A DNA stretch of 64,000 bases from Clostridium gasigenes (GTDB lineage: Bacteria; Bacillota; Clostridia; Clostridiales; Clostridiaceae). The stretch's first letter is position 1. Each line of letters starts with the position of its first letter. The notes beneath the pieces are model-generated. The model ran no database searches and was not told the origin of the DNA. It saw only the letters and a list, made by a program, of their open reading frames with translations. The position numbers were made by a program, and so were the translations under genes. The stretch covers positions 169,191-233,190 of the forward strand of contig NZ_FNJM01000005.1 of NCBI RefSeq assembly GCF_900104115.1, in the 5' to 3' direction. Shown piece after piece: positions 15,568-27,280 of the stretch.

Positions 15568-16740
15568 ATGTTATTTGGAATGTCAAAAAAAAGTGTGGAT
15601 GATTCAGGTGCTATATATACAGCAACAGAAATTAATCAACAGCCTGAAATGTGGAAAAAAGTATATTCTATAGTAAATGAAAGTAAAGAAAAAATTCAAG
15701 AATTTATAGGCAAGAAGTTAACTGAAAATACTAGAATAATATTAACTGGTGCAGGTACATCAGATTATGTAGGAGATACAATAGCACTTCATTTAGCAAA
15801 ACAACTAAATGTAAGAGTGGAGGCTATTGCTACAACAGATTTAGTATCGAATCCAGAAAAATATATAGAAGACAAAACACCTACTATATTAGTATCATAT
15901 GCAAGATCTGGAAATAGTCCTGAAAGTGTAGGAGCCTATGATATATTTAAAGATAATGTTAATGATATAGCACAACTGGTAATTACCTGCAATGAAAATG
16001 GACAACTAGCAAAGAAGGCAGCAGGAAGCAGTAATAATTTATGTTTGTTAATGCCAAAGGAATCAAATGATAAAAGCTTTGCAATGACAAGCTCATTTAG
16101 CTGTATGCTACTTGCGTCATTATTAGTGTTTGATATTAAAAATTTAGAAAAAAATAAAGAGTATGTTGATATTGTAACTGCTAAAGGAAGCAATATTTTA
16201 GATAATAATTGGAAAGACGTAAAACAATTAGTTGATTACAACTGCGAAAGAGTAGTTTACCTAGGCTCTGGCCCATTAAAAGGATTATGTCAAGAAATGG
16301 CTCTTAAAAATCTAGAGTTAACTAGTGGAAAGACAATTACAGTTTGTGAATCGGTATTAGGGTTTAGACATGGACCTAAATCAATAATAAATGATAATAC
16401 ATTAGTGATTATAATGAATTCTACAGATGAGCATACAAATCTTTATGACATGGATTTAATAAGAGAAATACACAATGATTTAGGAAATCATAAGTTATGT
16501 GTTATGAGTTATAAGAATAATGAAGAATTAAATGGATTGTGTACTAAATATATAAATATAGATGGAAAAGATATTCCTGAAATATATACTGTATTTAATT
16601 ATATGCTACTTGGTCAAATGTTTGGGTTATTTAGCTCATTGAAACTTGGAATATCTCCAGATAATCCAAGACCTGATGGAACAGTTAATAGAGTTGTACA
16701 AGGTGTAACAATACACAAATATGATAAAAAATTAAGATAA
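15568..16740 (+). CDS. agaS: AgaS, galactosamine-6-phosphate isomerase/deaminase
   Basis: 390 residues behind GGAGGAG. It has two SIS sugar-isomerase domains: the first around TRIILTGAGTSDYVGD ... VSYARSGNSPES, the second around RVVYLGSGPLKGLCQEMALK and LGFRHGPKSII. Length and the FRHGPKS motif match AgaS, which converts galactosamine-6-phosphate to tagatose-6-phosphate and ammonia. It opens the catabolic half of the cluster. No deacetylase (AgaA/NagA) is encoded next to it, so GalNAc-6-phosphate would have to be deacetylated by an enzyme elsewhere. Otherwise the system handles galactosamine. Confidence 0.88.
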   Translation: MLFGMSKKSVDDSGAIYTATEINQQPEMWKKVYSIVNESKEKIQEFIGKKLTENTRIILTGAGTSDYVGDTIALHLAKQLNVRVEAIATTDLVSNPEKYIEDKTPTILVSYARSGNSPESVGAYDIFKDNVNDIAQLVITCNENGQLAKKAAGSSNNLCLLMPKESNDKSFAMTSSFSCMLLASLLVFDIKNLEKNKEYVDIVTAKGSNILDNNWKDVKQLVDYNCERVVYLGSGPLKGLCQEMALKNLELTSGKTITVCESVLGFRHGPKSIINDNTLVIIMNSTDEHTNLYDMDLIREIHNDLGNHKLCVMSYKNNEELNGLCTKYINIDGKDIPEIYTVFNYMLLGQMFGLFSSLKLGISPDNPRPDGTVNRVVQGVTIHKYDKKLR

Positions 16741-16777
16741 ATAAAAAATGAAACAATAATGATATGGAGGCTTTATT

Positions 16778-17206
16778 ATGGTTGGAATAATAGTAACGGG
16801 GCATGGTAAGTTTGCAACAGGTCTTATAAGTTCTATGGAACTTATTGCAGGGGCACAAGAAAATGTTATAGGAGTAGATTTCCTTGAAGAGGACACTACG
16901 GAATCATTAGAAAAAATGATAGAAGAAGCTATTAATAAATTAGGTGATGAAGTGTTGGTTTTATCAGATTTAGCAGGGGCTTCGCCTTTTAGAGCAGCGG
17001 CTGGGTTAAGTCAAAAAATAAAAGAAAAAAATATAGAAGTAATCGCTGGAACTAATTTAGGAATGCTGCTTGAAGTTTCATTATGCAGAACAGGAATGTG
17101 CAGTTTGGATTTATTGAGAATGGCAGTAGATGCAGGAAAAAGTGCAATAAAAATATTTAAAATAAAGAAAAGAGAAGAAGCGGTAGAAGAAATCGATGGG
17201 ATATAG
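16778..17206 (+). CDS. agaF: PTS mannose-family IIA component
   Basis: 142 residues after TGGAGG. The start VGIIVTGHGKFATG carries H9, the histidine phosphorylated by HPr in EIIA-Man-type proteins. The domain then shows the usual alpha/beta pattern with LVLSDLAGASPFRAAA. It feeds phosphate to the IIB subunit encoded 4 kb upstream. Separation from IIB-IIC-IID, with the regulator and agaS between, is a feature of this cluster. Confidence 0.88.
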   Translation: MVGIIVTGHGKFATGLISSMELIAGAQENVIGVDFLEEDTTESLEKMIEEAINKLGDEVLVLSDLAGASPFRAAAGLSQKIKEKNIEVIAGTNLGMLLEVSLCRTGMCSLDLLRMAVDAGKSAIKIFKIKKREEAVEEIDGI

Positions 17207-17234
17207 AAAAAATATGAAATAGGGGGAGATTTAA

Positions 17235-18092
<858 letters not shown>

Positions 18093-18152
18093 AATATTTA
18101 ATTACAAAAATATTTAGTATGTTAAAGGCATATTAGAAAAGGGGAGATATAG

Positions 18153-19469
18153 ATGCATCCAATTAAAGAAATTGTGAGTAAATACAAAAATGGAGAAAAA
18201 GAAGGGGTTTTTTCGGTATGTAGTTCAAATAAATATGTTATTGAGGCCTCCATGGATAGATTAAGAAATAGTAAGTTATATCTACTAATAGAATCTACGG
18301 CTAATCAAGTTGATCAGTTTGGTGGTTATACAGGAATGAAACCAAAAGATTTTGTAAGCTATATATACGAACTTGCTAAAAATAATGAATTTCCAAGAGA
18401 ACGTATAATTTTAGGTGGAGATCATTTAGGACCATTAACTTGGACAAACATAGAACCACAAGAAGCCATGGAAAACGCTAAAGAATTAGTTAAAGCATAT
18501 GTCTTAGCTGGATTTACTAAAATACACATAGATACAAGTATGCCCCTAAAAGGAGATCAGGAAAACGGAATATATAATGATGAATTAATAGCTAAAAGAG
18601 CAGCTTTCCTGTGTAAAGTATCAGAAGAGGCATATAGTAAATTGTCAAAGGAAGAACCTGCTGCAATTCATCCTGTTTATATAATAGGAAGTGAAGTTCC
18701 AATTCCAGGTGGAGCTCAAGCTTCAGATGAGGAAGAAGAAGGCATAGCTGTTACTAAGGTTGAAAATTTTAAAACTACAATAGAAACCTTTAAGAAAGAA
18801 TTTAAAAAAATTGGAATGGAAAGTGCTTGGGATTATATAGTTGGGATTGTTGTTCAACCAGGTGTAGAATTTAGCAGTGATTATGTATGGGGATATAAAA
18901 GAGATAAGGCAAAGGTATTGACGGAAGCTTTAGAAGATTACCCAGAATTAGTTTTTGAAGCACATTCAACAGATTATCAATCACCAAAGGCATTAAGGGA
19001 AATGGTTGAAGATGGATTTAGTATATTAAAAGTAGGTCCAGCGTTAACTTTTGGATTTAGAGAAGGGGCATTTGCCCTTAATAATATAGAAAATGAATTG
19101 TTAAAATATAATTCATCCGTTGAATTATCTAAATTCATAGATATATTAGATTTTAATATGGCTAAATACCCCAAGGATTGGGAAAAACATTATTCAGGAA
19201 AGAGCGAAAAGGTGAAATTAGAGAGAAGATATAGCCTGTCAGATAGATGTAGATACTATATGCCAAGAGAAGAAGTTAATTATGCATTAGAAAAAATGAT
19301 AGAGAATTTAAATTCAGTAGAAATTCCTATAACGGTAGTAAGCCAATTTATGCATAATCAATATAAAAAGATTAGAGATGGAGAAATGGAGCTTACAGCT
19401 ATAAATCTATTAAAGGATAGAATAGGCGAATATATAGATGATTATATATACGCTGTAAGTGAACTTTAA
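18153..19469 (+). CDS. kbaZ: Tagatose-1,6-bisphosphate aldolase, non-catalytic subunit (GatZ/KbaZ family)
   Basis: 438 residues behind GGGGAG, close to the family length (about 420-430). Conserved blocks include GGYTGMKPKDF, ILGGDHLGPLTW, IHIDTSMPLKGD and FEAHSTDYQSPKALREMVEDG. Family knowledge: this subunit has no activity alone but is needed for stability and full activity of the class II aldolase partner encoded just upstream. It is the last gene of the cluster, closed by a strong terminator. Confidence 0.92.
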   Translation: MHPIKEIVSKYKNGEKEGVFSVCSSNKYVIEASMDRLRNSKLYLLIESTANQVDQFGGYTGMKPKDFVSYIYELAKNNEFPRERIILGGDHLGPLTWTNIEPQEAMENAKELVKAYVLAGFTKIHIDTSMPLKGDQENGIYNDELIAKRAAFLCKVSEEAYSKLSKEEPAAIHPVYIIGSEVPIPGGAQASDEEEEGIAVTKVENFKTTIETFKKEFKKIGMESAWDYIVGIVVQPGVEFSSDYVWGYKRDKAKVLTEALEDYPELVFEAHSTDYQSPKALREMVEDGFSILKVGPALTFGFREGAFALNNIENELLKYNSSVELSKFIDILDFNMAKYPKDWEKHYSGKSEKVKLERRYSLSDRCRYYMPREEVNYALEKMIENLNSVEIPITVVSQFMHNQYKKIRDGEMELTAINLLKDRIGEYIDDYIYAVSEL

Positions 19470-19494
19470 AAAATAATTAGTAAATAATAAAACT

Positions 19495-19540
19495 ATGGTC
19501 TAAGTATTTGGAAATACCAAATACTTAGACCATTTATATT
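19495..19540 (+). terminator. Terminator of the amino-sugar cluster
   Basis: A 17-bp perfect stem, ATGGTCTAAGTATTTGG (19495-19511) with its complement (19517-19533), has a 5-nt loop and a T-rich tail. Confidence 0.88.
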
Positions 19541-19631
19541 TTAAGATGACTAAATTGAAAAAAACAAATTAAAATATAGGGAAAAAAATGGTATAATAAA
19601 TATAGAAATTTAAGAGGGGAGAATAGAAATT

Positions 19632-21125
19632 ATGATACAATTTGAAAATCAACTTAAAAAATTAAAACATGAGGTGTTAACAGAAGTTGCAAAACTTGCA
19701 AAAGAAGATAAATTAACCCCTTTGGAAATAGAAAAAATTCCTTATGAGATAATTAAAGGGGACAAGCCTCAATATAGATGTTGTGTTTATAAGGAACGAG
19801 CTATAGTTTTAGAAAGATCAAAATTAGCAGCTGGGTACTTAGCTAATGGTGATAATGTTAATGATGAATTTATAGATATTAGTCCAGATGATCAAATAAT
19901 ATATGTAATAGAAGCAGCTTGTGATAAATGTCCAATAAATAGATATAACGTAACAGATTCTTGTAGAAATTGCTTGGCACATAAATGTAAGGAGACTTGT
20001 AATTTTGGTGCAATAAGCTATATTAATGGAAGAGCGTATATAAATCAAGAGTTATGTAAGGAATGTGGTATGTGTAAAAAAGCCTGTCCTTATGATGCTA
20101 TATCGGATGTTATGAGACCTTGCAAGGGTTCTTGTCCAACAGGAGCTTTAGAAATAGATCCAGAAGATAGAAAAGCTATGATAAAGGAAGAGACTTGTGT
20201 AAACTGTGGTTCTTGTATGTCTGCCTGTCCTTTTGGAGCTATATCAGATAAAAGTTTAATTGTGCCAGTAGCTAAAGGATTAGCTAAGGGTAAAAATCTG
20301 TATGCAGTTGTTGCACCAGCTATTACAGGTCAGTTTGGAATGAAAACAACTTATGGCCAAATAAAAAATGCAATTAAAAAATTAGGGTTTAAAGATATGG
20401 TAGAAGCTGCTTGCGGTGCTGATGCAGTAACTATTCATGAAAGTAATGAATTTATAGAAAGAATGGAAAATGGAGATAAATATATGACAAACTCCTGCTG
20501 TCCAGGCTTCTTAACATATGTAGAAAAAATGTTTCCAGGAGAGCTTAATAAAGTTTCAGGAACAGTATCTCCAATGGTAGCAACAGGAAGATATATAAAA
20601 TCACAAGATCCAGAGGCGAAAGTTGTATTTATAGGGCCTTGTACAGCTAAAAAAAGTGAAGCAGTACGAGAAAGTATAAAAGATGCAGTAGATTACGTTT
20701 TAACTTTTGAAGAGTTACAGGCACTATTCTCAGCTTTTGAAATTGAGGTAGCAGAATGTACTGATGAAATAGTTGATGATGCGTCTATATTTGGAAGGGG
20801 CTTTGGGGTCCATGGAGGTTTAACAGCAGCTATAGAAAACTATGTTAAGGGTGAAAAATTAGAAATAGACTTTAAACCTGTAAAGGTAAGTGGCGGAGCT
20901 GAAATTAAGAAAGCAATGACTATGGGGAAAATAGGAAAGCTTCAAGGAAATTTTATAGAGGGAATGATGTGTGAAGGCGGATGCATAAACGGAGCTGGAA
21001 CATTAGCAACAGCAATGAAGGCGAAAGCACCATTTACAAAAATAAATTTAGGTACAACAATAAAGGCTGTTTTAGATAATAAAAAGATAGAAGAGTATAA
21101 GAATATAAATTTAGAGAGAGAATAG
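19632..21125 (+). CDS. [FeFe] hydrogenase, group-B-like monomeric form
   Basis: 497 residues; an extended -10 (TGGTATAAT at 19589-19597) and GAGGGGAG precede the ATG. The N-terminal third has a cysteine-rich region (CDKCPIN, CRNCLAHKC) and then two CxxCxxC-type ferredoxin repeats (CKECGMCKKAC, CVNCGSCMSAC). The H-cluster motifs are L1 TNSCCPGF (C289, C290), L2 IGPCTAKKSE (C337) and L3 EGMMCEGGCINGAG (E443, C447, C451). All cluster cysteines are present, but L1 and L3 differ from the group A consensus TSCCPxW and ExMACPGGC. This fits the less studied group B (similar to C. pasteurianum CpIII). It probably exchanges electrons with ferredoxin and protons/H2. The direction is unknown. Confidence 0.88.
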   Translation: MIQFENQLKKLKHEVLTEVAKLAKEDKLTPLEIEKIPYEIIKGDKPQYRCCVYKERAIVLERSKLAAGYLANGDNVNDEFIDISPDDQIIYVIEAACDKCPINRYNVTDSCRNCLAHKCKETCNFGAISYINGRAYINQELCKECGMCKKACPYDAISDVMRPCKGSCPTGALEIDPEDRKAMIKEETCVNCGSCMSACPFGAISDKSLIVPVAKGLAKGKNLYAVVAPAITGQFGMKTTYGQIKNAIKKLGFKDMVEAACGADAVTIHESNEFIERMENGDKYMTNSCCPGFLTYVEKMFPGELNKVSGTVSPMVATGRYIKSQDPEAKVVFIGPCTAKKSEAVRESIKDAVDYVLTFEELQALFSAFEIEVAECTDEIVDDASIFGRGFGVHGGLTAAIENYVKGEKLEIDFKPVKVSGGAEIKKAMTMGKIGKLQGNFIEGMMCEGGCINGAGTLATAMKAKAPFTKINLGTTIKAVLDNKKIEEYKNINLERE

Positions 21126-21147
21126 AGATATAAGGCATATAAAAAAT

Positions 21148-21190
21148 AACAAGCCAAGATAAAAAATGCACTAGCATATTGGCTTGCTAT
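21148..21190 (+). terminator. Terminator after the hydrogenase
   Basis: The stem AAGCCAA (21150-21156) with TTGGCTT (21179-21185) has a long loop of about 22 nt and a weak T stretch. It is a moderate terminator. Confidence 0.55.
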
Positions 21191-21225
21191 TTCTTTGAAG
21201 ATTACAAAAGGATGGGTGAGTATAC

Positions 21226-21927
21226 TTGGAAAAACAAATTAACTTTATGAAAAAACAAAAAAATAAAATTGTAGGATTAGTTATAATTTTAATATTAATA
21301 TTAGCATTTAGAAAGTATTTGACAGAGTATGCTCATTACTTTAGAAACCCAGAGGAACTTAAATCATTAATTTTAAGTTTTGGTAACTATTCATTTTTAG
21401 CATATATAGTTATACAAATTGCACAAATTATAATTTTCTTTATTCCAGGAGAATTAGTTCAAATAGCTGGTGGATATATATTTGGGTCTTTTAATGGGTA
21501 TATATTATCATTTGTAGGAATTTTAATAGGAAGTGCTTTTAGTTTTATATTAGCAAGAATACTTGGGAAAAAATTTGTGGAGAAAATAGTATTTAGCGAA
21601 GATAAATGGATATTTAGAAAAATAGAAGAAATTAAAAAACATCCAGGGAAATTTAAAAAATTAGTGTTTATATTGTACTTAATACCAGGAATCCCAAAAG
21701 ATATATTAGGATACATATGTGGCGTGACAGATATAAGCCTAAAAGACTTTTTAATAATATCAATGATAGGGAGAACACCAGGATTGTTTATATCTTGTTT
21801 CTTTGGAGGTAATATAGCTAAGGATAATTTGGTGATGTTAGCACTAATAGGAATAGTATGTGGAGTAATATTTATATTTAGCGTGGTAAAAGGAAAGCGG
21901 TTTATAGCTAATTTTGGCAAAAAATAA
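21226..21927 (+). CDS. VTT-domain (TVP38/TMEM64, DedA-like) membrane protein
   Basis: 233 residues from a TTG at 21226 that follows GGGTGAG; an ATG at 21247 is the alternative start. The VTT core is clear: FIPGELVQIAGGYIFGSFNGYILSFVG, then GKKFVEKI and YLIPGIPKDILGYICGVTDI (cited in parts). Five to six membrane helices are visible. Family knowledge: VTT proteins of the TVP38/DedA type are membrane proteins, some of which act in lipid or envelope homeostasis. The substrate here is unknown. Its 3' end overlaps the upstream region of the groES promoter. Confidence 0.85.
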   Translation: MEKQINFMKKQKNKIVGLVIILILILAFRKYLTEYAHYFRNPEELKSLILSFGNYSFLAYIVIQIAQIIIFFIPGELVQIAGGYIFGSFNGYILSFVGILIGSAFSFILARILGKKFVEKIVFSEDKWIFRKIEEIKKHPGKFKKLVFILYLIPGIPKDILGYICGVTDISLKDFLIISMIGRTPGLFISCFFGGNIAKDNLVMLALIGIVCGVIFIFSVVKGKRFIANFGKK

Positions 21928-21928
21928 T

Positions 21929-21965
21929 TATAATATTGTTGGCACTCTTGAGCAAAGAGTGCTAA
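21929..21965 (+). promoter_or_regulatory. groESL promoter -10 and CIRCE operator
   Basis: CIRCE: TTGGCACTC (21939-21947), a 9-base spacer and GAGTGCTAA (21957-21965), with one deviation (G for A at position 3) from TTAGCACTC-N9-GAGTGCTAA. TATAAT lies just before it (21929-21934); the -35 would fall in the end of the VTT gene and is not obvious. HrcA is the known CIRCE repressor, so heat-shock control is expected. Confidence 0.95.
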
Positions 21966-22000
21966 TATTATTAGTAAGAAAAGAATAATATATATTATAA

Positions 22001-23941
<1,941 letters not shown>

Positions 23942-23950
23942 AAGTAATTT

Positions 23951-23984
23951 AAAAGAGCCTATATTAGTTTATAGGCTCTTTTAA
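23951..23984 (+). terminator. groESL terminator
   Basis: The stem AAAAGAGCCTATA/TATAGGCTCTTTT (23951-23963 with 23970-23982) is flanked by A and T tracts. Confidence 0.9.
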
Positions 23985-24164
23985 CGTATAATAAATTAAA
24001 AAAGTAGAATTTATAATTAATTTATTATAAAATAGAATGTGTGAATAAAAGAAGAAAGTTAGGAAAGTATGTAGAAAGTTAATATTAGTAAGATTAAAAT
24101 ATAATAAAGGTCGCAAGTATTACTTTAAGAGATTTTTATATGAAAATCATTGGAGGATGAAGCT

Positions 24165-24560
24165 GTGTTTAAAAATAGTGAAAGCGGTAAAAGTAAGGGG
24201 TTTACGCTGGTAGAAATAGTAGTTGTACTAGCAATTATAGGTATACTAGCAACTATAGTAACTCCCAATTTAACCTCGTACATAAAAGAATCAAAAAAAG
24301 TTAGAGTTATTGAACAAGCAAGGAAGGTTGTAATATCAGTAGAAGCAGTTAATACAAAATCACCTAACTTAATTGAAAAAAGTAAAAAAATAAATGAAAT
24401 AAAAACAAAATTAGGAGGACTTATAACAGATGAAGATATAAATTTATTAGATCCATCTAATAAAACGGTTCAAGATTGTTATAACGTAATAGATTCTGAA
24501 AACTATACATTTACTATAGGTGATAGTAATGAAGTAGTTAATATAAACTCAATTAAATAA
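24165..24560 (+). CDS. Type IV prepilin-like protein
   Basis: 131 residues from GTG 24165, which follows GGAGG (24152-24156) by 8 bases; the upstream in-frame TTG lies in that site. The leader ends SGKSKG and is followed by FTLVEIVVVLAIIGILATIV. This is a class III prepilin signal with the invariant Gly -1, Phe +1 and Glu +5 and a hydrophobic assembly helix. The rest is a short soluble domain with many lysines and one cysteine. First gene of the pilus operon, probably a minor or second pilin cleaved by the PilD encoded next. A possible -10 (TATAAT 24100-24105) lies upstream. A 26-bp perfect hairpin follows the gene. Confidence 0.88.
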   Translation: MFKNSESGKSKGFTLVEIVVVLAIIGILATIVTPNLTSYIKESKKVRVIEQARKVVISVEAVNTKSPNLIEKSKKINEIKTKLGGLITDEDINLLDPSNKTVQDCYNVIDSENYTFTIGDSNEVVNINSIK

Positions 24561-24598
24561 TAGATGAACAAAGTGTAATGAGTATTTTAATAAAATAG

Positions 24599-24656
24599 GT
24601 TTAATGTAATTATAAGCAAAGATTTTTTTGAATCTTTGCTTATAATTACATTAAAC
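24599..24656 (+). repeat. 26-bp perfect inverted repeat between prepilin and pilD
   Basis: Arms 24599-24624 and 24631-24656 are exact complements with a 6-nt loop (TTTTTG), and no T tract follows. It is therefore not a standard terminator; more likely it protects the upstream pilin mRNA or marks a processing point. Confidence 0.85.
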
Positions 24657-24685
24657 AGAATATTATGAAAATTGGAGGAGTTAAA

Positions 24686-25435
24686 ATGATATTATTTGTG
24701 TTGTTAATAGGATTAATTATAGGTAGTTTTTTAAATGTATGTATTTATAGGATAGCTAGAGAGGAATCTATTTCATATCCGCCATCGCATTGTACAAGCT
24801 GTGGGTATGAGCTTAAATGGAAAGATTTAGTTCCGGTAATAAGTTATTTATTTATAAAAGGTAAATGTAGAATGTGTAAAGAGAAAATTTCCATAAGATA
24901 CCCTATAGTTGAACTTGTAAATGGAATTATATATTGTATGTTATTTTTAAAATTCGGAATTACAATTGTATTTATTAAATATTGTGTTCTAGCATCAATT
25001 TTAATAGTTATAGGGATGATAGATTACGATACTAAGTTTGTATATAGATCAACGACAATATTTGCATTAGTTACTGGATTTGTTTTTGTAATAATAACTT
25101 GGGTTATGCACAAGAATGGTGTAGTAGATAGTTTAATAGGTGCGCTTATAGGCTTTGGTATTATATTCTTAATCGTGATTTTAACAAGGGGCATGGGTGA
25201 GGGTGATATAGAGATAGCAACGGTTTGTGGATTGTTTCTAGGCGTAAAAGGAATAGGTATAACATTGTTTTTATCAGTTTTAATAGGCGGAATAACAGGT
25301 GTAATTATTCTTTGCTTAAAGAATAAAACTGGAAAAAGCGAAATGGCATTTGGACCTTGCTTAGCGATTGGCTCAATTATCACTATGATGTGGGGATCTG
25401 CAATTTTCGATATATATATCAAAGCAGTTTTTTAA
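24686..25435 (+). CDS. pilD: Prepilin peptidase (leader peptidase/methyltransferase)
   Basis: 249 residues from ATG 24686, chosen because GGAGGAG lies 5 bases upstream; the ATG at 24665 precedes that site. Eight or so membrane helices are visible. The N-terminal cytosolic loop has the zinc-type pairs C36-TS-C39 and C61-RM-C64 found in bifunctional enzymes that also N-methylate the pilin. The aspartyl protease residues are D113 (IDYDT) and D174 (GEGD). It cleaves the leaders of the prepilins encoded around it. Confidence 0.94.
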   Translation: MILFVLLIGLIIGSFLNVCIYRIAREESISYPPSHCTSCGYELKWKDLVPVISYLFIKGKCRMCKEKISIRYPIVELVNGIIYCMLFLKFGITIVFIKYCVLASILIVIGMIDYDTKFVYRSTTIFALVTGFVFVIITWVMHKNGVVDSLIGALIGFGIIFLIVILTRGMGEGDIEIATVCGLFLGVKGIGITLFLSVLIGGITGVIILCLKNKTGKSEMAFGPCLAIGSIITMMWGSAIFDIYIKAVF

Positions 25436-25574
25436 TAATTAATTTAATACTATTTAATAAAATTTAATAGTATATTTTACCAAAAATTCATTGAATTTCA
25501 AAAAAAGTTATTATATAATAAATAGTAATCTTGGAAAAATAATGAAAAAGAAATGTGGACAAGGAGTGAGTTTT

Positions 25575-27266
25575 ATGGTAATTAGTGAAAAAAAAAGACT
25601 TGGTAATATACTTGTAGATGCAGGTAAAATTAATCCATTTCAATTACAAAATGCTTTAAAAACTCAAAAAATGTTAGGGAAAAAACTTGGAGAGGTGTTA
25701 ATTGAAAGTAACATAGTATCTGAAGACGATATAATACAGGCAATTGAGGGTCAAACAGGAATTAAAAGAATAGATTTAAATAATGTTAAATATGATAAAA
25801 AAGCTATAAAGCTTGTATCACAAAATTTATGTAACAAATATGTGCTAATTCCTTTTGGATTCGAAGGGACTAAAATAAAAGTTGCATTAGCAGATCCATT
25901 AAATATTTTTGCAATAGATGATGTATCGATATCTACTGGATTAATTGTCGAATCTTTTATTGCTAAAAAGTGTGAGATACAAAAGTTTATTGAAGTTAAC
26001 TATAGTAGTCAGGAAGTAAGTATAGCAGCAGAACAATTGCTAAAAGAAACTATACATTCTAAAAATATAGTAGAAAATATTGAAGAAATGAATGATATTA
26101 AGAATGCTCCAGTTGTTAAAATGATTGAGCATCTATTTAAAAATTCGGTAGAAATGAGAGCATCTGATATACATATAGAGCCTTATGAACATGAAATAAG
26201 AATTAGATACAGGATAGATGGAGAGCTTCAAACAGTTAATATATTAGGGAAAGAAAGTTTAGCTCCATTAGTGACTAGAATAAAAATATTAGCGGGATTA
26301 AATATAGCAGAAAAGAGAGTGCCACAAGATGGAAGAATAATTACTAAAGTGGGTAATAATGATGTAGATTTAAGAGTATCAATTTTACCAGTAGTAAATG
26401 GAGAAAAAGTAGTTATAAGAATATTAAATAGAAGTAGTTATAAAGTCGGAAAAGAAAGACTTGGACTTACTAAGGAAAATCTTAAAAAAATAGAAAATAT
26501 AATTGTAAGCCCTCATGGAATAGTTCTAGTTACAGGGCCTACAGGTAGTGGAAAATCGACAACTTTATACACTCTATTAAGTGAATTGAATTCAGATGGA
26601 GTTAATATTGTTACAATAGAAGATCCAGTAGAATATACCCTAAATGGAATAAACCAAGTAAATGTGAATACAAAAGCTGGTATGAGTTTTGCAAGTGGGC
26701 TTAGAAGTATATTAAGACAAGATCCAGATATAGTAATGATTGGAGAAGTTAGAGATGATGAAACTGCTAAAATAGCAACTAAAGCAGCTATTACAGGGCA
26801 TTTAGTTTTAACTACATTACATACTAACGATGCTCCGTCATCAGTAACAAGACTTATAGATATGGGGATAGAACCTTATTTAGTAGCAACATCTATTGCA
26901 GGAGTTATTTCTCAAAGATTAGTCAAAAACATATGTTACCATTGTAAAGAATCATATGAGGCATCAGAATATGAGAGAAATATACTTAAAATTGAGAAGG
27001 ACAAGCTTTTAACTCTTTATAAAGGAAATGGATGTGGATACTGCAATAATACGGGGTATTTAGGTAGAAGTGGTGTTTATGAAATAATGGAGATAACAAG
27101 GGAACATAGAGATGCTATAAACACAACTAGAGATCCTAATGTACTTATGGATATTTCAATAAAAAATGGAATGAGTACACTTGGAAAAGAATGCGAAAAG
27201 TTAGTTCTGCAAGGGGTAACAACAGTTAATGAACTAGCGAATATAACATTATTAACAGATATATAG
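25575..27266 (+). CDS. pilB: Type IV pilus assembly ATPase (PilB/GspE family)
   Basis: 563 residues from ATG 25575 after AAGGAG (25561-25566). The longer frame starting further up is not preceded by a site. The N-terminal MshE/GspE N domain (about 1-150) reads RLGNILVDAGKINPFQLQNAL. The ATPase core has Walker A GPTGSGKST (about 321-329), the Asp box and Walker B DPDIVMIGEVRDDETA. A tetracysteine zinc site is at C454/C457 and C487/C490. It powers pilus extension from the cytosolic face. No second ATPase of the PilT type is present in the cluster. Confidence 0.95.
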   Translation: MVISEKKRLGNILVDAGKINPFQLQNALKTQKMLGKKLGEVLIESNIVSEDDIIQAIEGQTGIKRIDLNNVKYDKKAIKLVSQNLCNKYVLIPFGFEGTKIKVALADPLNIFAIDDVSISTGLIVESFIAKKCEIQKFIEVNYSSQEVSIAAEQLLKETIHSKNIVENIEEMNDIKNAPVVKMIEHLFKNSVEMRASDIHIEPYEHEIRIRYRIDGELQTVNILGKESLAPLVTRIKILAGLNIAEKRVPQDGRIITKVGNNDVDLRVSILPVVNGEKVVIRILNRSSYKVGKERLGLTKENLKKIENIIVSPHGIVLVTGPTGSGKSTTLYTLLSELNSDGVNIVTIEDPVEYTLNGINQVNVNTKAGMSFASGLRSILRQDPDIVMIGEVRDDETAKIATKAAITGHLVLTTLHTNDAPSSVTRLIDMGIEPYLVATSIAGVISQRLVKNICYHCKESYEASEYERNILKIEKDKLLTLYKGNGCGYCNNTGYLGRSGVYEIMEITREHRDAINTTRDPNVLMDISIKNGMSTLGKECEKLVLQGVTTVNELANITLLTDI

Positions 27267-27280
27267 GAGGTGAATAAATC

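Noticed and set aside
15978..15989. TGGTAATTACCT inside agaS as a third operator
   Set aside because: It encodes a conserved-looking LVITC stretch of the protein and lies 410 bases into the gene. It could be a roadblock site but is more simply coding sequence; kept only as a remark in the operator finding.
23985..24164. Possible c-di-GMP riboswitch upstream of the pilus operon
   Set aside because: C. difficile pilus genes have one, so I looked for the class I and class II core motifs. Neither the GCACAGGGCAAACC-type core nor the class II pseudoknot elements is present.
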